Positions 1 to 8,929 are shown, counted from the stretch's first letter. The stretch is DNA of 64,000 nt from CAZHCA01 sp964530825 (GCA_964530825.1 CAZHCA010000007.1:1-64000); one strand, 5' to 3'. The notes: generated by a model not told the origin, from the letters alone. Numbers and translations: made by a program.

Positions 1-51
1 CGCACCTGCTTTGGGAGCAGGGGGCCGCAGGTTCGAATCCTGCCGCCCCGA
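1..51 (+). tRNA. tRNA-Pro (TGG anticodon), 3' part
   Basis: The 5' end lies outside the window. An anticodon arm CCTGC-TTTGGGA-GCAGG gives anticodon TGG (proline). The T-arm is GCAGG-TTCGAAT-CCTGC at 27-43. The acceptor 3' strand CGCCCCG is at 44-50 with discriminator A at 51. CCA is not encoded. A terminator follows directly. Confidence 0.93.
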
Positions 52-59
52 CTTTAGCC

Positions 60-99
60 AAGCTCAATTAGCTGTAAATCAGTTAGTTGGGCTTTTTTT
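60..99 (+). terminator. Rho-independent terminator after tRNA-Pro
   Basis: A 15-bp stem (60-74 with 80-94), including several G-U pairs, encloses the 5-nt loop TAAAT. The T-run continues to position 99. It closes the tRNA transcript. The facing receptor gene ends at 125 on the other strand; read on that strand the hairpin has no T-run behind it. Confidence 0.85.
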
Positions 100-124
100 G
101 TTCAAGTTTTACCCCTTGATAAGT

Positions 125-2593
125 TTAGATTCTAACCTGGATAGTAACAAACAGGCTTCTGCCGTCGGCCGGAATAATGCCCGGTCCGGGGTACCCTTCA
201 GCCCGGCGTGTAAAGTAGGCGTTGTCGAATAGGTTATTGCAACTCGCTTCCAGGGTAAACCAACGCCAGGTGTACGCCGCGGTTATGTCCGTTACGGTAT
301 AGGCGTGTATGATGCCGTTTACAGCAGAAGCAGTGCGCTTGGCATTCGTGGCGTCGGTGTAGTGTTCGGCGGTGTAGGCAAAGGTACCGCCTATACGGAG
401 GTTGCGGTACTGGTAGTTTATCCCGGTGCGCACCGTTAGGGGCGGAACCAATTCTACCCTTTTATCGCGGATGCTGTTGTCTTGGGTATTGATGTAGCGC
501 GCATCGATAAAGGCTGTATTTAAAAAAATCGAAAGGCGAGTATCTCGCGCTTCGGGCTTGATCCAGTGCCAAAGGTCGGCCTCGGCGAATGCTTCCACCC
601 CGATATTGCGGGCATCGGCGATGTTGGTGCGCAGCCGGAAATCGTTGAAGAGGGGCGGCTCGTCGGCCCTTAGCAGTAACCCGATTCGGTCGCGGTAGGC
701 AAGGTAGAAAGCCGTCACATCGGCGTAGAACCAATCGCCAATCTTGCTGCGCAGCCCCAGATCGGCCGTATAGCCTTCTTCGTCTTGGATTTCGGGATCG
801 ACGCGCCCGTTGGGGTTATCGATTCGCAAGTCGGTGAAATTGATGGCGCGGTAGTTCTGCGAAATATTGCCGTACACCTCCAATTCGGGCTTGGGCTGGT
901 AGCTCACCCCCAAGCCAAATAGTAAAAAGGAACGGGTACGGCTTAGTTCTTCTTCTTCCCGGGTTTCGGTGATCAGGTTCCCCGCGGCGTCGAATACGCG
1001 CTGCTTAAAATAGCCCTCGGCATCGGTCTGAATGTTTTCGAATCGGATACCCGGTGTTATCGTCAACTGCGGTGTCAGGTAGAAAATATTTTCGGCAAAT
1101 AGCGCAACGTTAGCATTGGGAAAGGTATAGTCCGATTTTTCTACATCGTCGGGATTTAAAAATGCAAAATCGGGCCCATCGCCCTCGTTGGCCTCGCCCT
1201 GGCGGGTATCGGTTGTGCCCCGGTAAAAGCGGGCGCCGATAAGCAGGGTGCTTTCGCGCTCGCCGATCCGGTAGCGATGCAACAATCGCGTTTCGTTGCC
1301 GAAATTGTTGAATGCGCCGTCGATCAGATCGCGGTTGCCCCCGAAGTCGATGTTATTGATGGGCGATAAATTGCCCAGTGCTTGCCGTTGAGCGCGTAGG
1401 GCAAAGTTGCGCACATTCAGACGGGTGCGCTCCGAAAAGCGGTAGTCGGCAGTAAGCGCAAAAAGGTTCCAGTCGACCGCGAACCAGTTGCGATCGCGGA
1501 TCGACTGTTGCGGGTCTTGCTCGAAAAAGGCATCGGTGAGGCCGCCAGGTTGCTTGGCCAAGTACTCCATTAGCGTGACCTCGGCCCCGATCGATAGCTT
1601 TTCGGAAAAGCGGTAATTCACCGAGGCGAAGCCGTTGTCGAGCTCAAAGCCGGCATTTTCGCGCCAGCCGTCGCCCTGCTTACGTTGATAGTAGGCGTAG
1701 TAAGTCAGCTTTTGATTGGCCAGGGTGCCGCCCACGCTGTTAAAGGAGTTGAAGAAGTTGAAAGAACCCAAGGTCTGTCGTGAAACAATCTCTATTTTTT
1801 TATCCCTGGGCGGTTTTTGGAAAACAAAGTTGACCATACCCCCGAACTGAGTGCCATACTGCAGTGCAGTGGCGCCGCGCACCACCTCGATACGTGACAA
1901 AGCCTCGGCCGGTGGCGTGTAGTAACTTTCTGGATACCCAAGCGCATCGGCGCTAATATCGTAACCGTTCTGGCGAGTGTTAAAATTACTGGTGCGGTTG
2001 GGGCTGAGACCGCGACCGCCGATCCCCAACTGGAGGCCGGCCCCGTCGCTCTCCCAGATGTTGAGCCCCGTCACTCGGGCAAATACCTGTCGGGGATTAT
2101 TGGTGGCCAGGTTGGCCGTGATGTCGTCTAGCACCACGACTTCACTCTTTTTTCCTTCATAAATGGCAGTTCCCTCAACGGCATTCAACCGGGTAAGGCC
2201 CAGGGTGCGCTCGCGTTCGCGCTGTACGGTGACCGCATCCAAATCAGCAGCAAGGTCTTTCAGTTGAGGTCGCACCTGGACTGCTTCCTGACCAACGGTT
2301 ACCAGCTTTTTCCAGGTGGCTTTTCCCATAACGAATACGACCAACTGGTAAGCGCCGGGCTCCAGGTTACCGATGCGAAACCGGCCCTTTGCATCGGTCT
2401 CCGTGGTGCGCTTGTAGTCAGGCAGGGCGGCAATCGCTCCGGCAATAGGGCCACCACTTTGGGCATCGACTACCACACCTACAATACTGCCTTGTTGACC
2501 GGTGGCAACCGAGCAGACCAGCAGGGCGAGGAAAAGCAGGACGCCTTTCCGCCAGCATCTCCTATCGATAATCGGTTGCTTCAGCTTCTTCAT
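125..2593 (-). CDS. TonB-dependent outer-membrane receptor, FecA-like (iron complex uptake)
   Basis: This 822-residue protein has a signal peptide (about 1-33), a carboxypeptidase-regulatory-like beta-sandwich (about 35-115), a TonB plug (about 140-260) with the GGRGLSPNRTS region, and a C-terminal beta-barrel. The plug resembles FecA/iron-complex receptors more than SusC proteins. Family role: energised import of a ferric chelate across the outer membrane. It is the last gene of the minus-strand iron cluster and its start overlaps the end of the upstream carboxylase-like gene by 32 bp, suggesting translational coupling. The substrate cannot be told from sequence. Confidence 0.9.
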   Translation of the reverse strand: MKKLKQPIIDRRCWRKGVLLFLALLVCSVATGQQGSIVGVVVDAQSGGPIAGAIAALPDYKRTTETDAKGRFRIGNLEPGAYQLVVFVMGKATWKKLVTVGQEAVQVRPQLKDLAADLDAVTVQRERERTLGLTRLNAVEGTAIYEGKKSEVVVLDDITANLATNNPRQVFARVTGLNIWESDGAGLQLGIGGRGLSPNRTSNFNTRQNGYDISADALGYPESYYTPPAEALSRIEVVRGATALQYGTQFGGMVNFVFQKPPRDKKIEIVSRQTLGSFNFFNSFNSVGGTLANQKLTYYAYYQRKQGDGWRENAGFELDNGFASVNYRFSEKLSIGAEVTLMEYLAKQPGGLTDAFFEQDPQQSIRDRNWFAVDWNLFALTADYRFSERTRLNVRNFALRAQRQALGNLSPINNIDFGGNRDLIDGAFNNFGNETRLLHRYRIGERESTLLIGARFYRGTTDTRQGEANEGDGPDFAFLNPDDVEKSDYTFPNANVALFAENIFYLTPQLTITPGIRFENIQTDAEGYFKQRVFDAAGNLITETREEEELSRTRSFLLFGLGVSYQPKPELEVYGNISQNYRAINFTDLRIDNPNGRVDPEIQDEEGYTADLGLRSKIGDWFYADVTAFYLAYRDRIGLLLRADEPPLFNDFRLRTNIADARNIGVEAFAEADLWHWIKPEARDTRLSIFLNTAFIDARYINTQDNSIRDKRVELVPPLTVRTGINYQYRNLRIGGTFAYTAEHYTDATNAKRTASAVNGIIHAYTVTDITAAYTWRWFTLEASCNNLFDNAYFTRRAEGYPGPGIIPADGRSLFVTIQVRI

Positions 2594-3959
2594 AGGGTAG
2601 AATCCATTTTTTGGGTTTCCAGCTGTCGGAGACTTGAGTCAGGTCTACTTCAGGATCAATTAACAGGCGGCTGGGCCTTGCGTTCAGGGTGACGTATGCC
2701 TCCACCCGCACTTCGGGGTCGCATACCCCCTGATTTTGGTAGTGATCACGTAAAAAGTGGGCATACTGGACAATCATATCGGGTTGCATGGCCATTTGTT
2801 TTTCCTGATGGGGCCGCAGAAACTCGCTGTTGTCGACCACGCCCTCGCGGCCGCTACAGGTGTCTTTCACGTAAAAAAGCGCCGTGCCGGCTTTTTCCAT
2901 CAGCATTACCCGCCAGGAAAAGCGGTACCCTTCTTCGGTCCAGAATAGGTTGCCGGGATATCCTACATATCGCCAAGGCAACAGGAGCTGGAAGATAAAA
3001 TGGGCGACCAGCAGGGCCGTTATCCATACTGGTGTAGGTCGCAGGGAGGATGCTGCCGGGGCAAAAACTGGCTGGGCAGACAACCGGCTGGTGATCTTTT
3101 CCATCCCCAAAAGTAGTCGCTCATGAAATTGCTCTGAAAAGTAGATCCAGGTAGCGCCGATCATTACGATCGGAAACACACCAATTTGAAACATGAGCCC
3201 GGTCAGAACGTGAAAGGCGATCACCGAAAGGTAGGCAAGCAGACGGGTTTTGCGCCAGCTGAGCCAAAAAACAATGCTGGTATCATATAACATGCCGGCC
3301 CAACTGAACAGGTAGGGCGTAATTTTCCATTTGAATAATGGACCGATTAACGGCAGGGTATCATTAGCTGGCACCCATATCTTGAGCGGGAGGGCGCGAA
3401 CCAGCCAGTCGTAATTGAGCTTGGCCAGCCCCGCGTAGACGTAGACAATAGCAATCTGGAGCTTAAATATACCCACGGACCAGCGGGGGGTCAGCCGACG
3501 GTAGATGGCGGGCTGCAGCCAGGCGTCTACCGAGAAGCGGCGGTTGGCCGGTACAAAGACCAATAACAGGCTGACGATGCTGACGAAGTAATAGTGATTC
3601 AGGTAATAGGTAAGATCGATGAGTTCGGTGTAAGTGAAGGTCAGAAAATAAAGCAAAGCCGACCATCGGTAAAAAATACCGATCGTTATGCCAATGGCGC
3701 CCAGTAACATCAAAGCGTGGATCGCGTACATCCACTGCGGAGCGAGCAGTTCTACCCAATAAAAACCAAAGTACTTGAAAGTAATCTGGGTGTTGATGAA
3801 GTGATCTTCGATCCAGCCCAACCACCAGAAGCGTACCACACTGAACACCATCACTGACCCAAAGACCATCCGGAAGGTGATCAGCGGTGCGATGGATACT
3901 GGCTCATCCAGGTAAGCCCGCCACCGAGATGGGTGTGGTATAGTATTCTGTTGGTGCAT
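2562..3959 (-). CDS. HTTM / vitamin K-dependent gamma-carboxylase-like membrane protein
   Basis: The 465-residue protein has several membrane segments in its first 300 residues and a soluble C-terminal part. By memory alignment with human gamma-glutamyl carboxylase (GGCX), the stretch GLAKLNYDW matches the catalytic-base region GVKKLDADW, so Lys180 sits where Lys218 is in GGCX. YYLNHYYF matches the His160 region. The C-terminal IDPEVDLTQV also resembles the GGCX C-terminal region, so this is a full-length homologue rather than only the HTTM core. The activity of bacterial members is largely unknown. The gene lies between imelysin and the TonB receptor, which points to iron acquisition (inference). 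Confidence 0.85.
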   Translation of the reverse strand: MHQQNTIPHPSRWRAYLDEPVSIAPLITFRMVFGSVMVFSVVRFWWLGWIEDHFINTQITFKYFGFYWVELLAPQWMYAIHALMLLGAIGITIGIFYRWSALLYFLTFTYTELIDLTYYLNHYYFVSIVSLLLVFVPANRRFSVDAWLQPAIYRRLTPRWSVGIFKLQIAIVYVYAGLAKLNYDWLVRALPLKIWVPANDTLPLIGPLFKWKITPYLFSWAGMLYDTSIVFWLSWRKTRLLAYLSVIAFHVLTGLMFQIGVFPIVMIGATWIYFSEQFHERLLLGMEKITSRLSAQPVFAPAASSLRPTPVWITALLVAHFIFQLLLPWRYVGYPGNLFWTEEGYRFSWRVMLMEKAGTALFYVKDTCSGREGVVDNSEFLRPHQEKQMAMQPDMIVQYAHFLRDHYQNQGVCDPEVRVEAYVTLNARPSRLLIDPEVDLTQVSDSWKPKKWILPYEEAEATDYR

Positions 3960-4025
3960 ATCTTAAAACAGGTAAGGCGTCCCGAAAGACGCCATTTTCT
4001 ACGACAAAACCCTTTACAGACGGCG

Positions 4026-5132
4026 TTAATCTCCGTCTCCGCTATTGAAAGTTATGGCGATACCCAGGAGCGATGACATATCGCTCTTGAAAAAGCGGGT
4101 ATGGCGTTGCAGTTCGGTATGGAGCGCATCCACTGACGGGTGCTGCTGTGCGACCAGTTCCGAAAAGGCAGTATCGGTTGGTACATCATCGAGTACGGTT
4201 TTGATCACCTCCAATTGCGCTTCCGTCAGCTCGATGAGCTCCGGTCCACCCTCTACGCTTTCCAGGTATTCTTGAAATCCAATACCGTCTCCGTTGGTTG
4301 CCGAACGACCGTAGTAAATAGCTTCAATGGCGGAAAAGTGAGCTTTGATCATACTTAGGGATTTACCAGAGTAAAATGCCTCCACCAATTGAGGTTCGGA
4401 TTGCGTCTGTCCGGGCCGTTTACCGGCGGGAAGGCCCACTTTGAAATTCTTGATGCTTTCAAAACTTTTTACAAATTCATTGTAGAATTGCGAGGTAGAA
4501 CTTCCTACGTCCGTACCGTCGTTTTCGGTGAAGGTAGTGGCGTAGCTGCTCCAGCCCGAGACGACTTCATCAACCCGGGAGCGGATATTGGCGGCCAAGG
4601 CTTCCAAGTGGGCGCGGCGGGCGGCGGCGGCTTCCAGCCCCGCCACCACCTCGGCTGTCGTTTGGTTTTGGCCAAAAAGCAGATACTCCAGAGCCAAAAA
4701 ACCACGTGCATCGCGGTCAAAGTTATTGAGGGAGTGATCGCCGGCATCGATCGCTGCCTCTATCTTTTCGGTAGAAGCCGGAAAAGTGCCGATTTCTTCA
4801 ATCAAACCGCGCTGGGTGCCCGCCGCTCCGGCAGGACCAAAATTAAAGGCATTAGCCGACTGCCACTGGGAGTAGGCGAGGGTCCATAGGTCGCGCGCCG
4901 TTTGTAAGTTCGCTTCGTTGGGGGTCTGAGCAACCTGTTCGACGGCTATTTTCAGCTCGGCTAGGGTCGAAGCCAGGTCGTCGTAAGCAGGCTGGATAAT
5001 ATTTTGGGCATAATTGCTCAGCATAGCTTGCCGGTCAAACCCACTTCCGACTGGATCGCTATTGTCTTCATTACAGGCACTGAGTGGCCCGATAACGGCT
5101 ACAAGAAATAGCCAGATCTTGGTCTTTTTCAT
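4026..5132 (-). CDS. Imelysin family (M75-like) lipoprotein
   Basis: The 368-residue form starts at the ATG at 5132, which places a proper lipoprotein signal (PLSAC, Cys20) at the N-terminus; the upstream in-frame extension has no signal-like character. Imelysin proteins are iron-regulated surface or periplasmic proteins built of two helical bundles. The usual GxHxxE signature appears here as GFLALE, so the glutamate is kept and the histidine is leucine. It sits 87 bp after the DUF4856 gene and 66 bp before the HTTM gene. Probable role: iron or heme binding at the cell surface. Peptidase activity is unlikely. Confidence 0.88.
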   Translation of the reverse strand: MKKTKIWLFLVAVIGPLSACNEDNSDPVGSGFDRQAMLSNYAQNIIQPAYDDLASTLAELKIAVEQVAQTPNEANLQTARDLWTLAYSQWQSANAFNFGPAGAAGTQRGLIEEIGTFPASTEKIEAAIDAGDHSLNNFDRDARGFLALEYLLFGQNQTTAEVVAGLEAAAARRAHLEALAANIRSRVDEVVSGWSSYATTFTENDGTDVGSSTSQFYNEFVKSFESIKNFKVGLPAGKRPGQTQSEPQLVEAFYSGKSLSMIKAHFSAIEAIYYGRSATNGDGIGFQEYLESVEGGPELIELTEAQLEVIKTVLDDVPTDTAFSELVAQQHPSVDALHTELQRHTRFFKSDMSSLLGIAITFNSGDGD

Positions 5133-5219
5133 TGGAATCAGTGATTTTTTTGGTAAAAAGCAATGTGGAGGCGCGATGCAGGACGCCTCCACAACATTGA
5201 GTCCGGGTGCGGGGCCCGT

Positions 5220-6350
5220 TTAGCGGCCCTGATCTGTGACCCAGTTAAATTTGAAATCTTCAATTTCCTGATCGGTGAAATTGTAAATCGCTTGCAACTG
5301 TTCGATGACCTGCGTCAGTTGGGGCAGTTGGTTCACCGGATCGGTGGCGAATAGGTAAGACGTCGGAGGCGTATTGTAAGGGGCGTTCATTAGCTCCAGG
5401 ATCTGATCGATCTCGCCATCGGTAATGGTACGGTAAGGCGAATTCAGGGTGCGCCAGCCGTGCAGGAAACCGACACCCTCGGCGTAAGCATGCATGGCTG
5501 AACCAACCTGGTTTTCGGTAGGGTTGGTAGCACTCAGTCCATCAATGGTCTGGTGGCAGTAATTGATGACCGTCGCGGCATTGATTCTTTCCCAAGCTGC
5601 AAAGACATCCTGCAGTGCCCCATCGCGCTCGGAGGAGAATGCTGGACCGGCATTTACTGCAGCTTGCAGAGCGATAAAGGCATCGCGGATTTGAGTGTAC
5701 AAACCCTCGCCATCGTTTTTGTCACGACGGGCAGCGTAATTGGCCAGGAATTGGTCCGGGTTATCGGCCGTAGAGGAATTGTTGGTGTTGGGGAAGTCCG
5801 GATGGGCACCGAAGATGCTAACCATTTGGTCGACGGTAGCAGCCGTGATTTCGCCCTGAGTCAACGCAACAGCGTGGTTGTACATGGCTGCCCCAAAAAG
5901 CCCTTTTTCCATGACTTGTTCCAGCTCCAGTCCATTCTCATCGAACAGATAATTTCCGTACACGCCGCCTTCGCCTCCGTTAGGTGGCCCGGGCGTATAT
6001 GTACCGCCGCTGGCATTAGCTAGTTGATTGAGCCAGCCCTGCGTACCCGTTAAACGACTGTCATAGTAATCGGTCGTAATGGATTGGATGCTTGGACTAC
6101 CCTGGATGTAGAGTCGGTCGAGTTCGCTGAATGCTACGATAACGCCCTGGGTACGTCCGCCATCAGCAGCGTCCTCAAGGGCAGCCATTTGAGTGCGTAC
6201 CGCTGCTTCGGTCGTCGTGTTAGCGTTAAAGTTAGAACCGTCGTAAGTCGTGGGAATAACCAACTCGCTTTCCTCATCGTCATCGTCGCAGGCCGCCAGC
6301 ATCAATCCCGCAAATAATAGTAGCAAAAAGTAATGCAATGTGTTTTTCAT
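5220..6350 (-). CDS. DUF4856 lipoprotein, first gene of iron cluster
   Basis: The 376-residue protein has a lipobox LAAC (Cys21) followed by an acidic DDDDEE run, a tag often linked to surface-exported Bacteroidota lipoproteins. The body resembles DUF4856, a family commonly next to imelysin genes and probably related to it in fold. It is the first gene after the promoter region, whose palindrome suggests repression by an iron regulator. Function is unknown. A role in binding or handing over iron or heme to the receptor encoded at the end of the operon is inference. Confidence 0.82.
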   Translation of the reverse strand: MKNTLHYFLLLLFAGLMLAACDDDDEESELVIPTTYDGSNFNANTTTEAAVRTQMAALEDAADGGRTQGVIVAFSELDRLYIQGSPSIQSITTDYYDSRLTGTQGWLNQLANASGGTYTPGPPNGGEGGVYGNYLFDENGLELEQVMEKGLFGAAMYNHAVALTQGEITAATVDQMVSIFGAHPDFPNTNNSSTADNPDQFLANYAARRDKNDGEGLYTQIRDAFIALQAAVNAGPAFSSERDGALQDVFAAWERINAATVINYCHQTIDGLSATNPTENQVGSAMHAYAEGVGFLHGWRTLNSPYRTITDGEIDQILELMNAPYNTPPTSYLFATDPVNQLPQLTQVIEQLQAIYNFTDQEIEDFKFNWVTDQGR

Positions 6351-6384
6351 AGCTTAGAATCGTATTTTTTATTTATGCTGGGGG

Positions 6385-6392
6385 CAAATATA
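6385..6392 (-). promoter_or_regulatory. Putative -7 box of the iron operon
   Basis: Read on the minus strand this is TATATTTG, an exact match to the Bacteroidota -7 consensus TANNTTTG, 34 bp upstream of the DUF4856 start. No clear TTG -33 element is seen at ideal spacing; the large palindrome occupies that region. Confidence 0.55.
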
Positions 6393-6399
6393 AGGAGGT

Positions 6400-6435
6400 A
6401 GTTATTTTATTTAGACTAGCTACAAATAAATAACT
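6400..6435. promoter_or_regulatory. Large AT-rich palindrome, candidate Fur-type operator
   Basis: The left arm AGTTATTTTATTT (6400-6412) pairs with the right arm AAATAAATAACT (6424-6435) with one extra T, around the spacer AGACTAGCTAC. It covers the expected -33 region of the minus-strand iron operon, where a repressor would block RNA polymerase. The TTATTT/AAATAA arms and the location suggest an iron-responsive regulator. Which protein binds is inference. Confidence 0.5.
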
Positions 6436-6532
6436 TAGGCGTAACGTTCCACTGACAGATGAACCGAACGATGAAGCAGGCGGGTGAACTTTGCCCGGTC
6501 TACTGACCGTTTTAGAACAAACGAATTCAACC

Positions 6533-7903
6533 ATGCTACATGTTATCAATCCGGCCACTGGTGTTGCTATAAAACAGTATCCGCAACACGACGAACGGAC
6601 AGTGCAACAAAAAATTGAAGAAGCACACCGGCAATTTCTGGAATGGCGCAACTCCTCCTTTGTAGAGCGATCACGACGTATGCAACGCGCAGCTGCCATC
6701 TTGTTGGAACACCAGGACCGGTACGCCGAACTCATGACCGTTGAAATGGGCAAACCCATAACTCAGGCGCGGGCAGAAGTGAAAAAATGCGCCTGGGTTT
6801 GCGATTATTATGCGGAAAAAGCAGAAACCTTTTTGGCCGATGAGCTAATTGAAACGGAAGCTCATAAAAGCTTCATTCATTATGAGCCGTTGGGGGTGAT
6901 CCTGGCGGTTATGCCTTGGAACTTTCCCTTCTGGCAGGTTTTTCGGTTCGCCGCCCCGGCCCTCATGGCTGGTAACACAGCGGTGCTGAAGCACGCCTCT
7001 AATGTGCCGGGCTGTGCACTGGCGATCGAAGAAGTGTTCGAAGCGGCGGGTATTCCGAAGGGGCTTTTCAGCACTCTTTTGATCTCCAGCGGTTCGGTAG
7101 AAAAGGTCTTGGACCATCCGCACGTGCGGGCAGCAACCCTGACAGGCAGTGAATCGGCCGGAAAAGCAGTCGCTGCGGCTGCCGGCAATCGAATTAAAAA
7201 AACCGTTATGGAATTAGGTGGGAGCGATCCTTATCTCATACTGGAGGATGCCGACCTGCCCGCTGCCGCTAAGGCTTGCGCGCAAAGCCGGCTCATTAAT
7301 TCAGGGCAGAGCTGTATTGCTGCCAAACGCTTTGTAGTATTGGATGCCGTATACGACGAGTTTTTACGGCTGCTCAAGGGGGAATTGTCGGCGGTAAAGA
7401 TGGGCGACCCTAGGGATCCGCAGACCGATCTCGGGCCACAGGCCCGGGCCGACTTGCGAGATGAACTGCACGAACAGGTACGCAAAAGTATTGCTGCCGG
7501 TGCTCAATGTATTTTGGGAGGCGTTATTCCCGAAGACCTGCCTGGAGCTTTTTATCCGGCTACCATCCTGACGGAGGTAGGCCCCGGTATGCCAGCTTAC
7601 GAAGAAGAACTCTTCGGACCGGTAGCGGCCGTCATCCGCGTCCGCGATCAAGCAGATGCTATCCGGATTGCCAATGATAGCCCATTCGGACTGGGTGCTG
7701 CTGTGTTTACCGCCGATATAGACCGGGGAGAGCACATCGCCGCCCGGGAACTGCAGGCCGGTTGCTGCTTTGTCAATGCCTTCGTTAAGTCTGATCCTCG
7801 CCTACCTTTCGGAGGCGTAGGCATAAGCGGCTACGGCCGGGAGCTTTCCCGTCACGGCATTCGGGAGTTTGTCAATATTAAATCCATTTGGGTAGAGGGA
7901 TAA
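6533..7903 (+). CDS. NAD(P)-dependent succinate-semialdehyde dehydrogenase family protein
   Basis: This 456-residue aldehyde dehydrogenase starts at the ATG at 6533, giving MLHVINPATG, the usual N-terminus of the family. It shows MPWNFPFWQ (cofactor loop), the general base Glu227 in MELGGSDP and the catalytic Cys261 in SGQSCIAAKRF. The pattern fits the succinate-semialdehyde dehydrogenase branch, which oxidises the semialdehyde to succinate (GABA or 4-hydroxybutyrate degradation). The exact aldehyde is not fixed by sequence and no GABA transaminase lies nearby. It is transcribed away from the iron operon. Confidence 0.88.
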   Translation: MLHVINPATGVAIKQYPQHDERTVQQKIEEAHRQFLEWRNSSFVERSRRMQRAAAILLEHQDRYAELMTVEMGKPITQARAEVKKCAWVCDYYAEKAETFLADELIETEAHKSFIHYEPLGVILAVMPWNFPFWQVFRFAAPALMAGNTAVLKHASNVPGCALAIEEVFEAAGIPKGLFSTLLISSGSVEKVLDHPHVRAATLTGSESAGKAVAAAAGNRIKKTVMELGGSDPYLILEDADLPAAAKACAQSRLINSGQSCIAAKRFVVLDAVYDEFLRLLKGELSAVKMGDPRDPQTDLGPQARADLRDELHEQVRKSIAAGAQCILGGVIPEDLPGAFYPATILTEVGPGMPAYEEELFGPVAAVIRVRDQADAIRIANDSPFGLGAAVFTADIDRGEHIAARELQAGCCFVNAFVKSDPRLPFGGVGISGYGRELSRHGIREFVNIKSIWVEG

Positions 7904-7918
7904 TTGCCTGCAGGCAAT
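7903..7918. repeat. 16-bp perfect palindrome at the dehydrogenase stop codon
   Basis: ATTGCCTGCAGGCAAT is its own reverse complement and begins at the last base of the TAA stop. As RNA it would form a 6-bp stem with a TGCA tetraloop. No T-run follows, so it is at best a weak terminator. Confidence 0.4.
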
Positions 7919-8218
7919 CGAAGGTCCTCTTTACTAGAGCCGGTACCGCTAGCCTGCTAAAACTCCCGATATTATTGCCTATGCCTTCAAGTAATAGTAT
8001 TACTATCAAATCTTAGTCTAGACTTTTTTTTCTTCCTTAATTCGGCTATATTGGTAATAATATATTGTGCAAGATCTAGTAATTGATTGCCAAAGACTTA
8101 GAATAAGTATTCAAGAAAAAGGGTGACTGATATTAGTTTTTGTACCATTAATTTTGCTGTGGGGCTGCTGCAAAAGTGAACGTACCGGCCCTTCGCTGTT
8201 GACCCAAAATCACCTAAC
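7904..8218. other. 315-bp non-coding region upstream of the PAS gene
   Basis: The region is AT-rich with no convincing gene. It contains the palindrome at the preceding stop codon and a possible promoter box (TAATTTTG) at 8149-8156. Nothing else was recognised. Confidence 0.6.
8149..8156 (+). promoter_or_regulatory. Putative -7 box for the PAS gene
   Basis: TAATTTTG matches TANNTTTG and lies 62 bp before the PAS protein start. No good -33 TTG is visible at the usual spacing. Confidence 0.4.
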
Positions 8219-8929
8219 ATGCTAGGCCACTTACCGGTTACCACGGTGGAACATATGCTGGAGTCTTTACCTTCCGGCGCGGTGTTTTACCGTGGTGATG
8301 CCATATATCTGAACTCCATGGCGGAATCCATCACCGGATATGTAAATGGAGAGCTAAAGACCTTAGAAGACTGGCACCGCCGTATTTTCCGGGATCAGAA
8401 AGAAATGTTCGACCGGCTGCGCCGCGTTTTATACCAGGACCAGCAACCGCTCACGGGCGAGATTGTGCCAATCGCGCATAAGTCCGGACGGGAAGTCTGG
8501 GTAGAATATGCCGTGCAACCACTCGAAGATGCTGCCTTTTGCCTAATGCGGGATATGACTGCTTATTGGGAGCGGGAAGTGCAATTGGAGCGCCAGATTC
8601 GCGACCTGCGCGAGGAGCTTGACAACAAGGCGGCGGAAGTGGAGCGACTGATGAATTGGGTGCTGAAACTGCGTTTACAAGCCAAACAAGGGCGATTGGG
8701 CCCAAAAGAACTAGCCGAAATTATCGAAAAGGATCTACCGGTTATTCCTTCCGAAGAGGAGCGCTCCACAACTATCGATTCCAGGGATATTCATCTGCCC
8801 CTGCAGGTCATTCAGTCTACCGTCTCGGCAATGGAGAAACTCCCTCCCGGAGAGCACGATGAGCTGAACAATCACTTAGCCTACCTGAAAAAGTCGGTTC
8901 AGCGGATCATAGACCGGTTAGAGCGCTAA
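8219..8929 (+). CDS. Orphan PAS protein with degenerate histidine-kinase dimerisation hairpin
   Basis: The 236-residue protein has a PAS fold (about 8-115; note NSMAESITGY and the closing LMRDMT), a charged coiled coil (about 116-160) and a C-terminal pair of helices (about 186-236). The start of that pair, SRDIHLPL, can be laid over the H-box SHELRTPL of HisKA domains, with Arg189 where the phosphorylated His should be. No ATPase domain follows. It may be a sensor remnant or a partner that dimerises with a kinase. It lies 40 bp before the rhodanese gene and may share its transcript. Confidence 0.7.
   Translation: MLGHLPVTTVEHMLESLPSGAVFYRGDAIYLNSMAESITGYVNGELKTLEDWHRRIFRDQKEMFDRLRRVLYQDQQPLTGEIVPIAHKSGREVWVEYAVQPLEDAAFCLMRDMTAYWEREVQLERQIRDLREELDNKAAEVERLMNWVLKLRLQAKQGRLGPKELAEIIEKDLPVIPSEEERSTTIDSRDIHLPLQVIQSTVSAMEKLPPGEHDELNNHLAYLKKSVQRIIDRLER

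Noticed and set aside
11..232. 73-residue reading frame at the left edge
   Set aside because: It runs through the tRNA-Pro and its terminator and has no protein-like pattern.
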